A stretch of DNA of 64,000 nt from Streptomyces erythrochromogenes (GTDB taxonomy: Bacteria; Actinomycetota; Actinomycetes; Streptomycetales; Streptomycetaceae), in the NCBI RefSeq assembly GCF_036170895.1, contig NZ_CP108036.1:5821501-5885500 (forward strand). Direction: 5' to 3'. The translations under genes were made by a program, and so were the position numbers. This document shows positions 52,479 through 60,724 of the stretch, piece by piece. The number at the start of each line of letters is the position of its first letter. Positions within the stretch are counted from its first letter, which is position 1. Under the pieces are notes generated by a model, which did no database searches, was not told the DNA's origin, and saw only the letters and a list, made by a program, of their open reading frames with translations.

Positions 52479-53188
52479 CGCACGAGACGTACAAGACGGA
52501 CGAGACGGACGAGAAGAAGGACCCCATGCTGCTGGTGCCCCTCTACGAGCATCCCGCCGACCGGCCCGAGGCCTGGGAGCGGCTGATCCGCTGCGCGGAC
52601 CGGCTCCACTCGGTGGTGCTCAACCCCGAGAACGGGCCCGGCGCCGCCCGCGACGAGCGGTTCGCCCTCGTCGCCGAGCGGCTCCGGGAGGCCGGCGTAC
52701 CCGTACTCGGATACGTCGACACCGACTACGGGCGGCGCCCGCACGCTGCGGTGGTGCAGGACCTGCTGCGCCACCGCGACTGGTACGCCACCGACGGAGC
52801 CTTCCTCGACCAGGCCTCCGCCGACCCCGAACTGCTCCCGCACTACGGGCGGCTCACGGTCGCGGCCCGGGCCGCGGGCGCCCACACCCTCGTCCTCAAC
52901 CACGGAGCCCACCCGCACCCCGGCTACGCGGAAATCGCCGACCTGCTCGTCACCTTCGAGGGGCCCTGGGACGCCTACCGGGACGCGGCCGCGCCACCGC
53001 CCTGGACGGCAGACCACCCCGCCCAGCGGTTCTGCCACCTCGTCTACGCCGTCCCGCCCGGCGAACTCGCCGCCCGGCTCGCCGGGGAACTGGCCGCGGA
53101 ACGCGGTGCGGGCGTGCACTGCGCCGTCCCGGGGAACGGCCCGCACCCGTGGGGGACCCTCCCGTACGCCCTGGAGACGGCGGGATGA
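52475..53188 (+). CDS. Spherulin-4 family protein (Sph3-like glycoside hydrolase)
   Basis: A 237-residue TIM-barrel-like protein matching the spherulation-specific family 4: MLLVPLYEHPADRPEAWERL, LHSVVLNPENGPG, LGYVDTDYGRRP, WYATDGAFLDQASAD, TLVLNHGAHPHPGYAEIADL and LVTFEGPWDAYRDAA. Fungal Sph3 cleaves alpha-1,4-linked GalNAc chains during galactosaminogalactan synthesis. No signal peptide or membrane segment is visible, so it may act in the cytoplasm. ATG 52475 overlaps the previous stop; an alternative ATG at 52526 has a strong AAGAAGGA site. Confidence 0.85.
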   Translation: MTHETYKTDETDEKKDPMLLVPLYEHPADRPEAWERLIRCADRLHSVVLNPENGPGAARDERFALVAERLREAGVPVLGYVDTDYGRRPHAAVVQDLLRHRDWYATDGAFLDQASADPELLPHYGRLTVAARAAGAHTLVLNHGAHPHPGYAEIADLLVTFEGPWDAYRDAAAPPPWTADHPAQRFCHLVYAVPPGELAARLAGELAAERGAGVHCAVPGNGPHPWGTLPYALETAG

Positions 53189-54012
53189 GAACCTTGCGAC
53201 CGCTGCGGCTCCTGCTGGTCCTGCCCCTGCTGCTGCTCGCCGCGTGCACGGCCGGACCTGACGGCGAGGGCGACGACGAACCGTACCGCTGGCCGGAACT
53301 CGCCCCCGGACAACGCTGGCAGCCCCCGCCCGGCACCGACTGGCAGTGGCAGCTGACCGGAAAGCTCGACACGTCGGTGAAGGCACCCGTCTACGACGTC
53401 GACGGGTTCGACACCACCAGGGCACAGGTCGCCGCGCTGAAGAAGGCCGGCCGCAAGACCATCTGCTACGTCTCCACCGGGGCGTGGGAGGACTTCCGGC
53501 CGGACGCAGAAGCGTTCCCGCAGGACCTCCTCGGCAAGGGCAACGGCTGGGAGGGGGAGCGCTGGCTGGACATCCGGCGCGTGGCGGAGCTCGAACCGCT
53601 GATGGCCGAGCGGTTCGACATGTGCCGGGACAAGGGCTTCGACGCGGTCGAGCCGGACAACATGGACGGCTACAAGAACACCACCGGCTTCCCGCTCACC
53701 GCCGACGACCAGCTGCGCTACAACCGGCTGATCGCGAAGCTCGCCCACGACCGGGGCATGTCGGTCGGCCTGAAGAACGACCTCGACCAGATCCCCCAGC
53801 TCGTCGGGGACTTCGACTTCGCGGTCAACGAGCAGTGCGCGCAGTACGACGAGTGCGAGCGGCTGACCCCCTTCATCGCAGCGGGCAAGGCCGTCTTCCA
53901 CGCGGAGTACGAACTGTCCACGCGCCGCTTCTGCGAGCGCTCGCGCGAGCTGAAACTGAGCTCCTTGCAGAAGAAGTACGACCTCGACGCCTGGCGCAGA
54001 ACGTGTCCTTAG
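53185..54012 (+). CDS. GH114 endo-alpha-1,4-polygalactosaminidase-like lipoprotein
   Basis: A 275-residue lipoprotein (MRTLRPLRLLLVLPLLLLAAC, lipobox LAAC). The mature domain has WQWQLTGKLD, PVYDVDGFDT, KTICYVSTGAWEDFRP, WLDIRR, GFDAVEPDNMDGYKN (putative catalytic acid), GMSVGLKNDLDQIPQL and FAVNEQCAQYDEC, the GH114 / PelA-hydrolase / Ega3 pattern. It would cut galactosamine-containing chains at the cell surface. ATGA overlap with the spherulin-4 gene. No transmembrane export partner besides the 50916 protein is seen. Confidence 0.9.
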   Translation: MRTLRPLRLLLVLPLLLLAACTAGPDGEGDDEPYRWPELAPGQRWQPPPGTDWQWQLTGKLDTSVKAPVYDVDGFDTTRAQVAALKKAGRKTICYVSTGAWEDFRPDAEAFPQDLLGKGNGWEGERWLDIRRVAELEPLMAERFDMCRDKGFDAVEPDNMDGYKNTTGFPLTADDQLRYNRLIAKLAHDRGMSVGLKNDLDQIPQLVGDFDFAVNEQCAQYDECERLTPFIAAGKAVFHAEYELSTRRFCERSRELKLSSLQKKYDLDAWRRTCP

Positions 54013-54090
54013 CCAAGTCCGGCCCCGCCGGCGAGGCCGGGTTCGGCCGGCCGGGGCTGCGATGGTTGCGGCAAGATCCGAAAGAGACGG

Positions 54091-55299
54091 CTAGGCCCAC
54101 GGCAATACGGCGTGGACGCGGTAGCCGCCGCCGAAGCGGGGCCCCGTGGAGCAGGATCCGCCCAGGGCCGTGGCCCGCTCCCGCATGCCGAGCAGGCCGT
54201 GGCCACCGCCCGGCTCGGTGTCGACGGGCTCCGTGCCCCCGTCGTCGAGCACCGTCACCTCCACCGACGGGCCGACCCGGACCACGCTCACCTCGGCCCG
54301 CGCCCCCGGCCCCGCGTGCTTGCGCACGTTGGTCAGCGCCTCCTGGATGACCCGGTACGCCGCAAGGTCCACCGCGGCCGGCAGCGGACCCGTCCCGCAG
54401 TCCAGCTGGACGATCACCTGCACCGGCAGCCCGGCGTGCCGGAAGGTGTCCACCAGCTCGTCGAGGACGCCCAGCCCCGGCGCCGGCTCGGTCGGCGCCT
54501 CCGGGTCACCGGACTGCCTCAGCAGGCCGACGGTCGCCCGCAGCTCGTTCAGCGCCGACCGGCTGGCGTCCCGTACGTGCGCCAGCGCCTCCTTGGCCTG
54601 GTCCGGGCGCTTGTCCATGACGTGCGCGGCCACCCCGGCCTGCACGTTGACGAGGGCGATGTGGTGGGCCACCACGTCGTGGAGGTCCCGGGCGATCCGC
54701 AGCCGTTCCTCCGCGACCCGCCGCCGGGCCTCCTCGTCGCGGGTGCGTTCGGCCCGTTCGGCCCGCTCCCGGATGGCGTCGACGAAGGCCCGCCGGCTGC
54801 GCACGGCGTCCCCGGCGGCCGCGGCCATGCCCGTCCAGGCGAAGATCCCGAGGTTCTCCTGCGCGTACCAGGGCAGCGGCCCGGCCAGCATTGCCACACC
54901 GGTCAGGCCCGCCATCGTGAGCAGCCCGATCCGCCAGGTCGTCGGTCGGTCGGTGAGGGCCGCCACCGTGTACAGGGCGATCACCGTGCACATGGCGACG
55001 GGCGCCCGCGGCTCCCCGGTGGTCAGCTCCAGCAGCGAGAGCCCGCAGGTCACCGCGAGCACGGCCCGCGGCTGCCGGCGCCGGAACACCAGCGCGGCCG
55101 AGCCGAGCAGCATCAGCAGCAGGGAGAAGGGCTCGGGGGTGCGCGTCCCGAAGGTGGGCCCGTGCGGTCCGTGCGGATCCGCGAAGGAGCCGACGACCAT
55201 GGCGACGAGCGCGCCGAACGCCAGCACGGCGTCGGTGGCCAGCGGATGGGCCCGCATCCACTGCCGGGTGGGGGCGAACCGCCCGAGGTCTGTCGTCAC
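54091..55299 (-). CDS. NarL-type sensor histidine kinase, no partner in window
   Basis: A 402-residue kinase: about five helices in residues 20-155, then HisKA_3 with RIARDLHDVVAHHIALVNVQ (phospho-His in LHD) and a HATPase domain (VIQEALTNVRKHA; GGGHGLLGMRERATALGG). The response regulator normally follows such kinases, but none lies next to it here. Converges with the GH114 gene; linkage to that locus is possible but unproven. Confidence 0.92.
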   Translation of the reverse strand: MTTDLGRFAPTRQWMRAHPLATDAVLAFGALVAMVVGSFADPHGPHGPTFGTRTPEPFSLLLMLLGSAALVFRRRQPRAVLAVTCGLSLLELTTGEPRAPVAMCTVIALYTVAALTDRPTTWRIGLLTMAGLTGVAMLAGPLPWYAQENLGIFAWTGMAAAAGDAVRSRRAFVDAIRERAERAERTRDEEARRRVAEERLRIARDLHDVVAHHIALVNVQAGVAAHVMDKRPDQAKEALAHVRDASRSALNELRATVGLLRQSGDPEAPTEPAPGLGVLDELVDTFRHAGLPVQVIVQLDCGTGPLPAAVDLAAYRVIQEALTNVRKHAGPGARAEVSVVRVGPSVEVTVLDDGGTEPVDTEPGGGHGLLGMRERATALGGSCSTGPRFGGGYRVHAVLPWA

Positions 55300-55330
55300 C
55301 CCGATACGGTACGGCCTGCCGGGACACAGC

Positions 55331-56035
55331 TCAGGGCGGAGGGCCCTGGCCCGCCGGTACGCGGGAGCGCACCGGACCCCACTGGGCCCGGACCACGCAC
55401 ACGGCCATGACGGCGGCGATGGCCGCCAGGTGCTCCTTGCCCGCGAGGTTGTTCTTGACCAGCACCTCCCCGATCATCGCGAGGATCACCAGGGCGCCGG
55501 TCAGGTACGCCCGGTAGCGCCAGCAGAGGTAGATGGCGAGGCCGACCACGGCCGCCGACGGGCCGGTGTCGTTGACGATGCGGTCGGACACCGGCAGGCC
55601 GAAGGGGTGCTCAGGGCCCAGCGCGACGCCGATCCGCGCGTACGTGGTCCCGGCGAGGGTGGCGACGTAGCCGATCACCAGGGTGCGCCACCAGCCGATG
55701 CAGATCTCCGCGATGCCGAACACCAGCAGCATCTGCGCGAGCGCCCCCCACACCGGCAGGTCGAGGGCCGGGACGAACAGCGACAGGGGAGTGCGCAGCA
55801 GGGCCAGCCAGAACGGGTCGACGGCCTTGACCGACCCGAGGTCCTGCACCGGCTGGAAGCCCCACGAGGTGTTCTGCACGATCTGGAAGACCGTGGTCAG
55901 GCAGACCGCGCCCAGGGTCATCGGGATCGCCCGCCACGTGTCCCGGACGAGGGCGTCCCGGACGGTCCAGAACATGGGGCCCCACTCGCGGCGGGCGAAC
56001 CGCCGCAGTGGGGTGCTGCTGTTCCGCGCTGTCAA
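55331..56035 (-). CDS. Rhomboid-like membrane protein beside lysyltransferase
   Basis: About 234 residues, starting TTG at 56035, whose TTG overlaps the upstream TGA (TTGA). Contains LGAVCLTTVFQIVQNTSWGF, LVIGYVATLAGTTYARIGVA, NDTGPSAAVVGLAIYLCWRY and a helical end. Six helices and the D-T-G-P-S motif resemble actinobacterial rhomboid-like proteins; proteolysis unproven. Translationally coupled to the MprF-like gene, suggesting a common membrane-lipid role. Confidence 0.75.
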   Translation of the reverse strand: MTARNSSTPLRRFARREWGPMFWTVRDALVRDTWRAIPMTLGAVCLTTVFQIVQNTSWGFQPVQDLGSVKAVDPFWLALLRTPLSLFVPALDLPVWGALAQMLLVFGIAEICIGWWRTLVIGYVATLAGTTYARIGVALGPEHPFGLPVSDRIVNDTGPSAAVVGLAIYLCWRYRAYLTGALVILAMIGEVLVKNNLAGKEHLAAIAAVMAVCVVRAQWGPVRSRVPAGQGPPP

Positions 56036-57897
56036 CGGCGGGTCTCCAGGTGTCTGCGGTGCAGCCACTTCGGAAGGCCGGGGGCCTCCAGGAAGCCCTC
56101 GGCCCGCCCGGCCGCGACACCGATCCGCAGCAGGTCCGAACTCTTCTCGAAGAGCATGAACCGCGGTTCCCAGATCGGCCGGTATTTGGCGTTGGCCCGG
56201 TAGAGGGACTCGATCTGCCACCAGCGGGAGAAGAAGCTCAGCAGCGAGCGCCACATCCGCAGCACCGGACCCGCTCCGAGCCGGGACCCGCGCTCGAAGA
56301 CCGACCGGAACATCGCGAAGTTCAGCGAGACCTGGGTGACCCCGATCTCCTTGGAGCGTTCGAGGAGTTCGATGACCATGAACTCCATCAGGCCGTTCTC
56401 GGAGTCCCGGTCACGGCGCATCAGGTCCAGCGACAGGCCCTTGGGGCCCCACGGCACGAAGGACAGCACGGCCCGCAGATCGCCGTTGCCGTCGGTGCAC
56501 TCCAGCATCACGCACTGGCCGTCGGCGGGGTCGCCCAGCCGGCCCAGCGCCATGGAGAAGCCGCGTTCGGTGGCCCCGTCGCGCCAGTCGTCGGCGCGGC
56601 GCACCAGCTCGGCCATCTCCTCGGCCGGGACGTCGGCGTGGCGGCGGATGCGGACCGTGTACCCGGCCCGCTTGACGCGGTTGTAGGCCTGCCGGACGGT
56701 GCGCATGGCACGGCCCTCCAGGGTGAACTCGGCGGTCTCCACGATCGCCTCGTCGCCGAGCTCCAGCGCGTCCAGGCCGTGCCGGGCGTAGATCTGCCCG
56801 GCCTCCTCGCTCGCCCCCATCACGGCCGGCACCCAGCCGTGCTCGCGGGCCTCGGCCAGCCACGGGTCGATGGCGCCGGGCCAGGCCTCCGGGTCGCCGA
56901 TCGGGTCGCCGGAGGCGAGCGAGACACCGCCGACGACGCGGTAGGTCACGGCGGCCTTGCCGGTGGGGGACCAGATGACGGACTTCTCGCGGCGCAGCGC
57001 GAAGTAGCCGAGCGAGTCGCGGTCGCCCTGCCGGGCCAGCAGCGCCCGCAGCCGCTCCTCGTCCTCCTCGCTGAGCGGGTCGACGGCGCGGCGCGAACGG
57101 AACGCGGCGAACAGCACGGCGAGCAGCAGCAGCATCGACATGACGTTGATGAAGACGTCCACCCAGCCGGGCGGGGTGATCGCCGCGGAGGCCAGGTCGT
57201 CGGGGGCCAGGGTGATCAGCCGCATCACGCCGTACTTCCAGCGCTCCGGGAAGGAGACGCCGGCGCTGTCCGGGGAGGTGTTGGCGGCGCCCACGAGCAG
57301 GGCCGCGACGAGCGAGGTGACGAGCAGGCCGACGGCGGCGACGGCGGCGGCGAAGGCCGGGTTGGAGCGGTCGCCCTTGGCGTAGAACTCGCGGCGGCCC
57401 AGCAGCAGCGCGCCGGTGAAGAGCGCGGTCAGGGCCAGCGAGACCCAGTTCTGCGGGTGCTCGCGGATCTCCTCGTAGGCGAAGAGCGCGTAGGCGAGGA
57501 GCAGCGCCAGGAGGCCGCTCAGGACGAGGTTCAGGATCCAGGAGGCGCGCTTGCGGCGGCCGAGGGTGACGGCCAGCAGCAGCGTGAACAGACCGGAGGC
57601 GAAGCCCGCGGTGAGCATGTAGGGGGTGTAGAAGTCCTCGATGTTGTGGCGCCGCAGGTCCTGCCCGAGCGAGACCCATACCGCGCTGAGGAAGTTGATG
57701 AAGGTGACGACGCGCAGGTACCAGACCGCGAAAGCGGCTCCGCGCTGTGAGCGGGCGCTCCCCCGACCGCTCTCCCGGCCGCCCCCCGCCGTCTTGCCGG
57801 CGGGGTCTGCGCCGGTCTCTTTCCTGCCGGATGACGGACCGGTCGCCGGTACGGCGGTGCGGTCGGTCTCTGCGCTGGTCAAACGGACCTCTCCCAT
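56032..57897 (-). CDS. Phosphatidylglycerol lysyltransferase-like protein (MprF C-terminal domain)
   Basis: A 621-residue protein. Disordered start, about six helices (residues 55-290), then a DUF2156/MprF synthase domain with two GNAT-like folds: FALRREKSVIWSPTGKAAVT, YRVVGGVSLASGDPIGDPEA, AVLSFVPWGPKGLSLDLMRR, NGLMEFMVIELLERSKEIGV, QVSLNFAMFRSVFERG, WWQIESLYRANAKYRPIWEP. It probably transfers an aminoacyl group to phosphatidylglycerol, lowering surface charge. The ATG at 57897 lacks a Shine-Dalgarno; TTG 57880-57882 has AGAGG at 4 bases and may be the true start. Confidence 0.88.
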   Translation of the reverse strand: MGEVRLTSAETDRTAVPATGPSSGRKETGADPAGKTAGGGRESGRGSARSQRGAAFAVWYLRVVTFINFLSAVWVSLGQDLRRHNIEDFYTPYMLTAGFASGLFTLLLAVTLGRRKRASWILNLVLSGLLALLLAYALFAYEEIREHPQNWVSLALTALFTGALLLGRREFYAKGDRSNPAFAAAVAAVGLLVTSLVAALLVGAANTSPDSAGVSFPERWKYGVMRLITLAPDDLASAAITPPGWVDVFINVMSMLLLLAVLFAAFRSRRAVDPLSEEDEERLRALLARQGDRDSLGYFALRREKSVIWSPTGKAAVTYRVVGGVSLASGDPIGDPEAWPGAIDPWLAEAREHGWVPAVMGASEEAGQIYARHGLDALELGDEAIVETAEFTLEGRAMRTVRQAYNRVKRAGYTVRIRRHADVPAEEMAELVRRADDWRDGATERGFSMALGRLGDPADGQCVMLECTDGNGDLRAVLSFVPWGPKGLSLDLMRRDRDSENGLMEFMVIELLERSKEIGVTQVSLNFAMFRSVFERGSRLGAGPVLRMWRSLLSFFSRWWQIESLYRANAKYRPIWEPRFMLFEKSSDLLRIGVAAGRAEGFLEAPGLPKWLHRRHLETRR

Positions 57898-57941
57898 AAA
57901 AAGCGATCATATGGGGCGTCGCTGTCCGTGATGGTGCGGTC

Positions 57942-57974
57942 GGGGGCCGCGGCCTGGTCAGGACCGCGGACCCC
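57942..57974 (-). terminator. Hairpin after cobT
   Basis: GGGGGCCGCGG and CCGCGGACCCC pair with one mismatch, 6 bp beyond the cobT stop and before the lysyltransferase start. Confidence 0.6.
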
Positions 57975-57980
57975 GGCGGC

Positions 57981-59045
57981 TCATTCCGTCGGCTCCTCCA
58001 CCGCGCGCTCAGGAAGCTCCGCCGCGAGTGCGGCGGCCGCCTGGACGAGGGGGAGAGCCAGCAATGCCCCGGTTCCTTCACCCACTGTGACGCCGTGATC
58101 GAGCACGGGGTTGAGCGCCATTCGGTCAAGTGCCTTCGCCTGACCCGGCTCGCCGCTCGCCTGACCCGCCAGCCACCAGTCAGGAGCCCGGAAAGCGGCC
58201 CTCTGGGCCACCAGTCCGCACGCGGCCGAAACAACACCGTCGAGGATGACGGGCGTACGGCGCACCGCGCACTGGAGCAGGAATCCGGTGATGGCGGCGA
58301 CGTCCGCACCGCCGACCGCCGCCAGCAGCGCGACCTGGTCGCCCAGGACCGGGCGGGCCCGGCGCAGCGCGTCGCGGATCGCCGCGCACTTGCGCATCCA
58401 GGCCAGGTCGTCGATGGGCCGGCCGCCGCGGCCGGTGACCACCGAGGAGTCCGTTCCGCACAGGGCGGCGACGAGGGTCGCGGCGACGGTCGTCCCGCCG
58501 ACGCTCAGGTCGCCGAGGACGACCAGGTCGGTCCCCGAGTCGGCCTCCTCGTCGGCGATGCGCATGCCGAGCCGCAGCGCGGCCTGCGCCTCCTCGACCG
58601 TCAGCGCGTCCTCGACGTCGATCCGGCCGCTCCCGCGCCGGACGCGGTGCGCCACGACGTCCTCGGGGAGCAGCCCGGGATCGCAGTCCAGACCGGCGTC
58701 GACGATCCGTATCGTGGCGCCGAACCGGCCGGCCAGGACGGCGACGGGGCTGGCCCCGTCGAGCACGTCCCGCACCAGCTCGTGGCCCGTGGACGCGGCC
58801 CGGGCGGAGACCCCCTGGACGGCGATCCCGTGGTCGGCGGCGAACAGCACCACGCGGGGCCGCTCGATGGCCTTGACCGGAACCTGCCCCTGCGCGGCGG
58901 CGAGCCACTCGGCGAGTTCGTCGAGCCGCCCCAGCGCGCCGGGCGGTACGGCGAGGCGCTCACGGCGTTCCTCGGCATCACGCCGGACGCCCCCGTCGGG
59001 GCGCTCGATCAGATCGGAGAAGTCGTCGAGATTCAGCGTGCTCAT
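57981..59045 (-). CDS. cobT: Nicotinate-nucleotide--dimethylbenzimidazole phosphoribosyltransferase
   Basis: A 354-residue enzyme of cobalamin lower-ligand assembly; makes alpha-ribazole phosphate from DMB and NaMN. Seen: LGRLDELAEWLAAAQGQVPV, VVLFAADHGIAVQGVSA, LGDLSVGGTTVAATLVAALC, GGADVAAITGFLLQCAVR, PVILDGVVSAACGLVAQRAA and the catalytic Glu region MALNPVLDHGVTVGEGTGAL. ATG 59045. Upstream lies the CobU fusion (same strand). Confidence 0.96.
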   Translation of the reverse strand: MSTLNLDDFSDLIERPDGGVRRDAEERRERLAVPPGALGRLDELAEWLAAAQGQVPVKAIERPRVVLFAADHGIAVQGVSARAASTGHELVRDVLDGASPVAVLAGRFGATIRIVDAGLDCDPGLLPEDVVAHRVRRGSGRIDVEDALTVEEAQAALRLGMRIADEEADSGTDLVVLGDLSVGGTTVAATLVAALCGTDSSVVTGRGGRPIDDLAWMRKCAAIRDALRRARPVLGDQVALLAAVGGADVAAITGFLLQCAVRRTPVILDGVVSAACGLVAQRAAFRAPDWWLAGQASGEPGQAKALDRMALNPVLDHGVTVGEGTGALLALPLVQAAAALAAELPERAVEEPTE

Positions 59046-59108
59046 CTGCCAGAGAGTACAGCCGGTGAAGCCCTCCCTCAGGCCTCGGCGGGCCCGGCCG
59101 TTCCGGCC

Positions 59109-59130
59109 CCGCCCGGGGCTCCCCGGGCGG
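59109..59130 (-). terminator. Short hairpin between cobU and cobT
   Basis: CCGCCCGGGG-ct-CCCCGGGCGG, 20 bp past the cobU stop. Could partly end transcription before cobT. Confidence 0.45.
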
Positions 59131-59149
59131 CCGAACACCCCGGCGGGGT

Positions 59150-60355
59150 CTACTCCTTCAGTACCGTCGCCTGTCCCGCGACGACGAGCAGGACGTGCTC
59201 GCACTCGCCCGCCACCCGGGCGTTCAGCCGGCCCAGCTCGTCACGGAAACGACGGCCCGAGGCGGTCGCCGGAACGACGCCCGAACCGACCTCGTTGCTC
59301 ACCAGCACCACCTGGCGGCGGGTCGCGCGGACGGCCGCCACCAGAGCGGCGGTCCGCTCGCCCAGCTCCTGCCGCCCGTGCTCGGCCCAGACCTCGTCGT
59401 TCCAGGCACCGGCCCGGTCCATGGCGTCGGTCAGCCACAGCGCCAGGCAGTCGATCAGCAGCGGCGGCCCGTCCTCGGCGAGCAGCGGGACCAGCTCGCA
59501 CGTCTCCACCGTCCGCCAGCTCGCAGGCCGGCGCTCCCGGTGCAGCCCGACCCGCCGCGCCCATTCCGCGTCCCCGTCCCGGGTGCCCCCGGTGGCGACG
59601 TAGACCACCTCGGGGAAGGACTCCAGCCGCCGCTCCGCCTCGACCGACTTGCCCGAGCGGGCCCCGCCCAGCACCAGCGTGCGGCGCGGCAGGTCCGGCA
59701 CCGCGCGGTAGTCGCCGACGAACACGGTGGTCCCGTCCGGCACCGCCCGCGCCCCGGAGGCCGCCAGCCGGCGCTCCAGCTCCCGGCCCGGCGGCACGTC
59801 GTGGTCGAGGTGGACGGCGATCACGTCCGTGTCCGGGCCGACGGCCCCGTTGGCCCGCAGCCGGGCCAGCGCCTCGGGGCGCACCAGCACGTCGGCGAGC
59901 ACCATGTCGTACGGGCGCTGCCCGGCCCGCCCGGCGGTCCCGGCCGGCGCCCCGCCCGGCGGCAGGTACAGCAGCCGGCCGCCGTCCGGGCCGGTCACCT
60001 CGTACCCCGTGCCCGGCGCGTCCATCGGCACCGCCCGCACCCGGTGCCCGGAGATCACCGAGAGCTCCTGCCCGTCCGGCACCCGCCCGGCGGTCGGCAG
60101 CCCCGGCGGCAGCTCCACCGCGGGCCCGTCGTGCGGGTGGGTCAGCAGGACCTGCCGCACCCCGGCCAGCGAATGCCCGGCCCGGGCGCCGGCCAGCACC
60201 GCACCGGGGGTCAGGTCGAGCAGCAGCGCCCCGTCGACGAGGACCGCCGTGGCGGCGCGCGAGCGCGGCCCGACGGAGACGGCGCAGGCCGCACAGGGGC
60301 AGCCGGGGCGGGGCAGCCCCTCGGGGGTACCGGTGCCGAGCAGAGTGAGTTCCAC
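59150..60355 (-). CDS. cobU: Fusion: metallo-beta-lactamase-like domain plus CobU kinase/guanylyltransferase
   Basis: A 401-residue fusion. Residues 1-225 look like an MBL-fold relative (MELTLLGTGTPEGLPRPGCP, CPCAACAVSVGPRSRAAT, LLTHPHDGPAVEL, VIAVHLDHDVPPG) with a reduced HxHxDH motif (HPHDG). Residues 230-401 are adenosylcobinamide kinase/guanylyltransferase: LVLGGARSGKSVEAER (P-loop), VVYVATGGTRDGDAEW, HRERRPASWRTVE, LIDCLALWLTD and VVLVSNEVGSGVVP. It converts adenosylcobinamide to its GDP form. GTG 60355 has GGAGG at 8 bases. Confidence 0.92.
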   Translation of the reverse strand: MELTLLGTGTPEGLPRPGCPCAACAVSVGPRSRAATAVLVDGALLLDLTPGAVLAGARAGHSLAGVRQVLLTHPHDGPAVELPPGLPTAGRVPDGQELSVISGHRVRAVPMDAPGTGYEVTGPDGGRLLYLPPGGAPAGTAGRAGQRPYDMVLADVLVRPEALARLRANGAVGPDTDVIAVHLDHDVPPGRELERRLAASGARAVPDGTTVFVGDYRAVPDLPRRTLVLGGARSGKSVEAERRLESFPEVVYVATGGTRDGDAEWARRVGLHRERRPASWRTVETCELVPLLAEDGPPLLIDCLALWLTDAMDRAGAWNDEVWAEHGRQELGERTAALVAAVRATRRQVVLVSNEVGSGVVPATASGRRFRDELGRLNARVAGECEHVLLVVAGQATVLKE

Positions 60356-60459
60356 AGGATGATCCTCCCGCGTCGCGGAGACTGCTGCGCGCCCGGTTAC
60401 TCTGCGGGCAGACTCAAGGCGAGAAGCGTGTGAGCAGCGGACGAGCAACGGAGGCGGAC

Positions 60460-60672
60460 ATGGCGTGGACGTGGCGGTTCGAGACGGCCGAGGGCACCGA
60501 GACGAGCCCGTCGGTGGTACCCGAGGAGTTCACCACGCAGGGAGACGCGGAGTCCTGGATCGGGGAGTACTGGAAGGACCTGCTGGAGGGCGGTACCGAA
60601 CAGGTGAAGCTGTCCGACGACAGCGGCACGGAGCTCTACACGATGAGCCTGCGCTCCGCGCTGGAGGCCTGA
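60460..60672 (+). CDS. Small conserved hypothetical protein, 70 aa
   Basis: A 70-residue acidic protein starting MAWTWRFETAEGTETSPSVV, with FTTQGDAESWIGEYWKDLLE and QVKLSDDSGTELYTMSLRSA. It looks like a compact alpha/beta fold with two Trp; no function known. ATG 60460 has GGAGG at 6 bases. Followed by a terminator. Confidence 0.85.
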   Translation: MAWTWRFETAEGTETSPSVVPEEFTTQGDAESWIGEYWKDLLEGGTEQVKLSDDSGTELYTMSLRSALEA

Positions 60673-60681
60673 CCCCTCCGA

Positions 60682-60719
60682 GCCGTTCGGCCCGCCGCAT
60701 CCGCGGCGGGCCGAACGGC
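60682..60719. terminator. Bidirectional terminator
   Basis: A 17-bp perfect stem (GCCGTTCGGCCCGCCGC and complement) with loop ATCC lies between the small protein gene and the convergent methyltransferase gene. Confidence 0.85.
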
Positions 60720-60724
60720 CGGAG

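Noticed and set aside
54091..55299. Histidine kinase as certain regulator of the exopolysaccharide locus
   Set aside because: It is convergent with the locus, has no adjacent response regulator, and no shared operator was seen.
60356..60459. Cobalamin riboswitch before cobU
   Set aside because: The interval is only 104 bp, with no recognisable B12-box or multi-stem leader.
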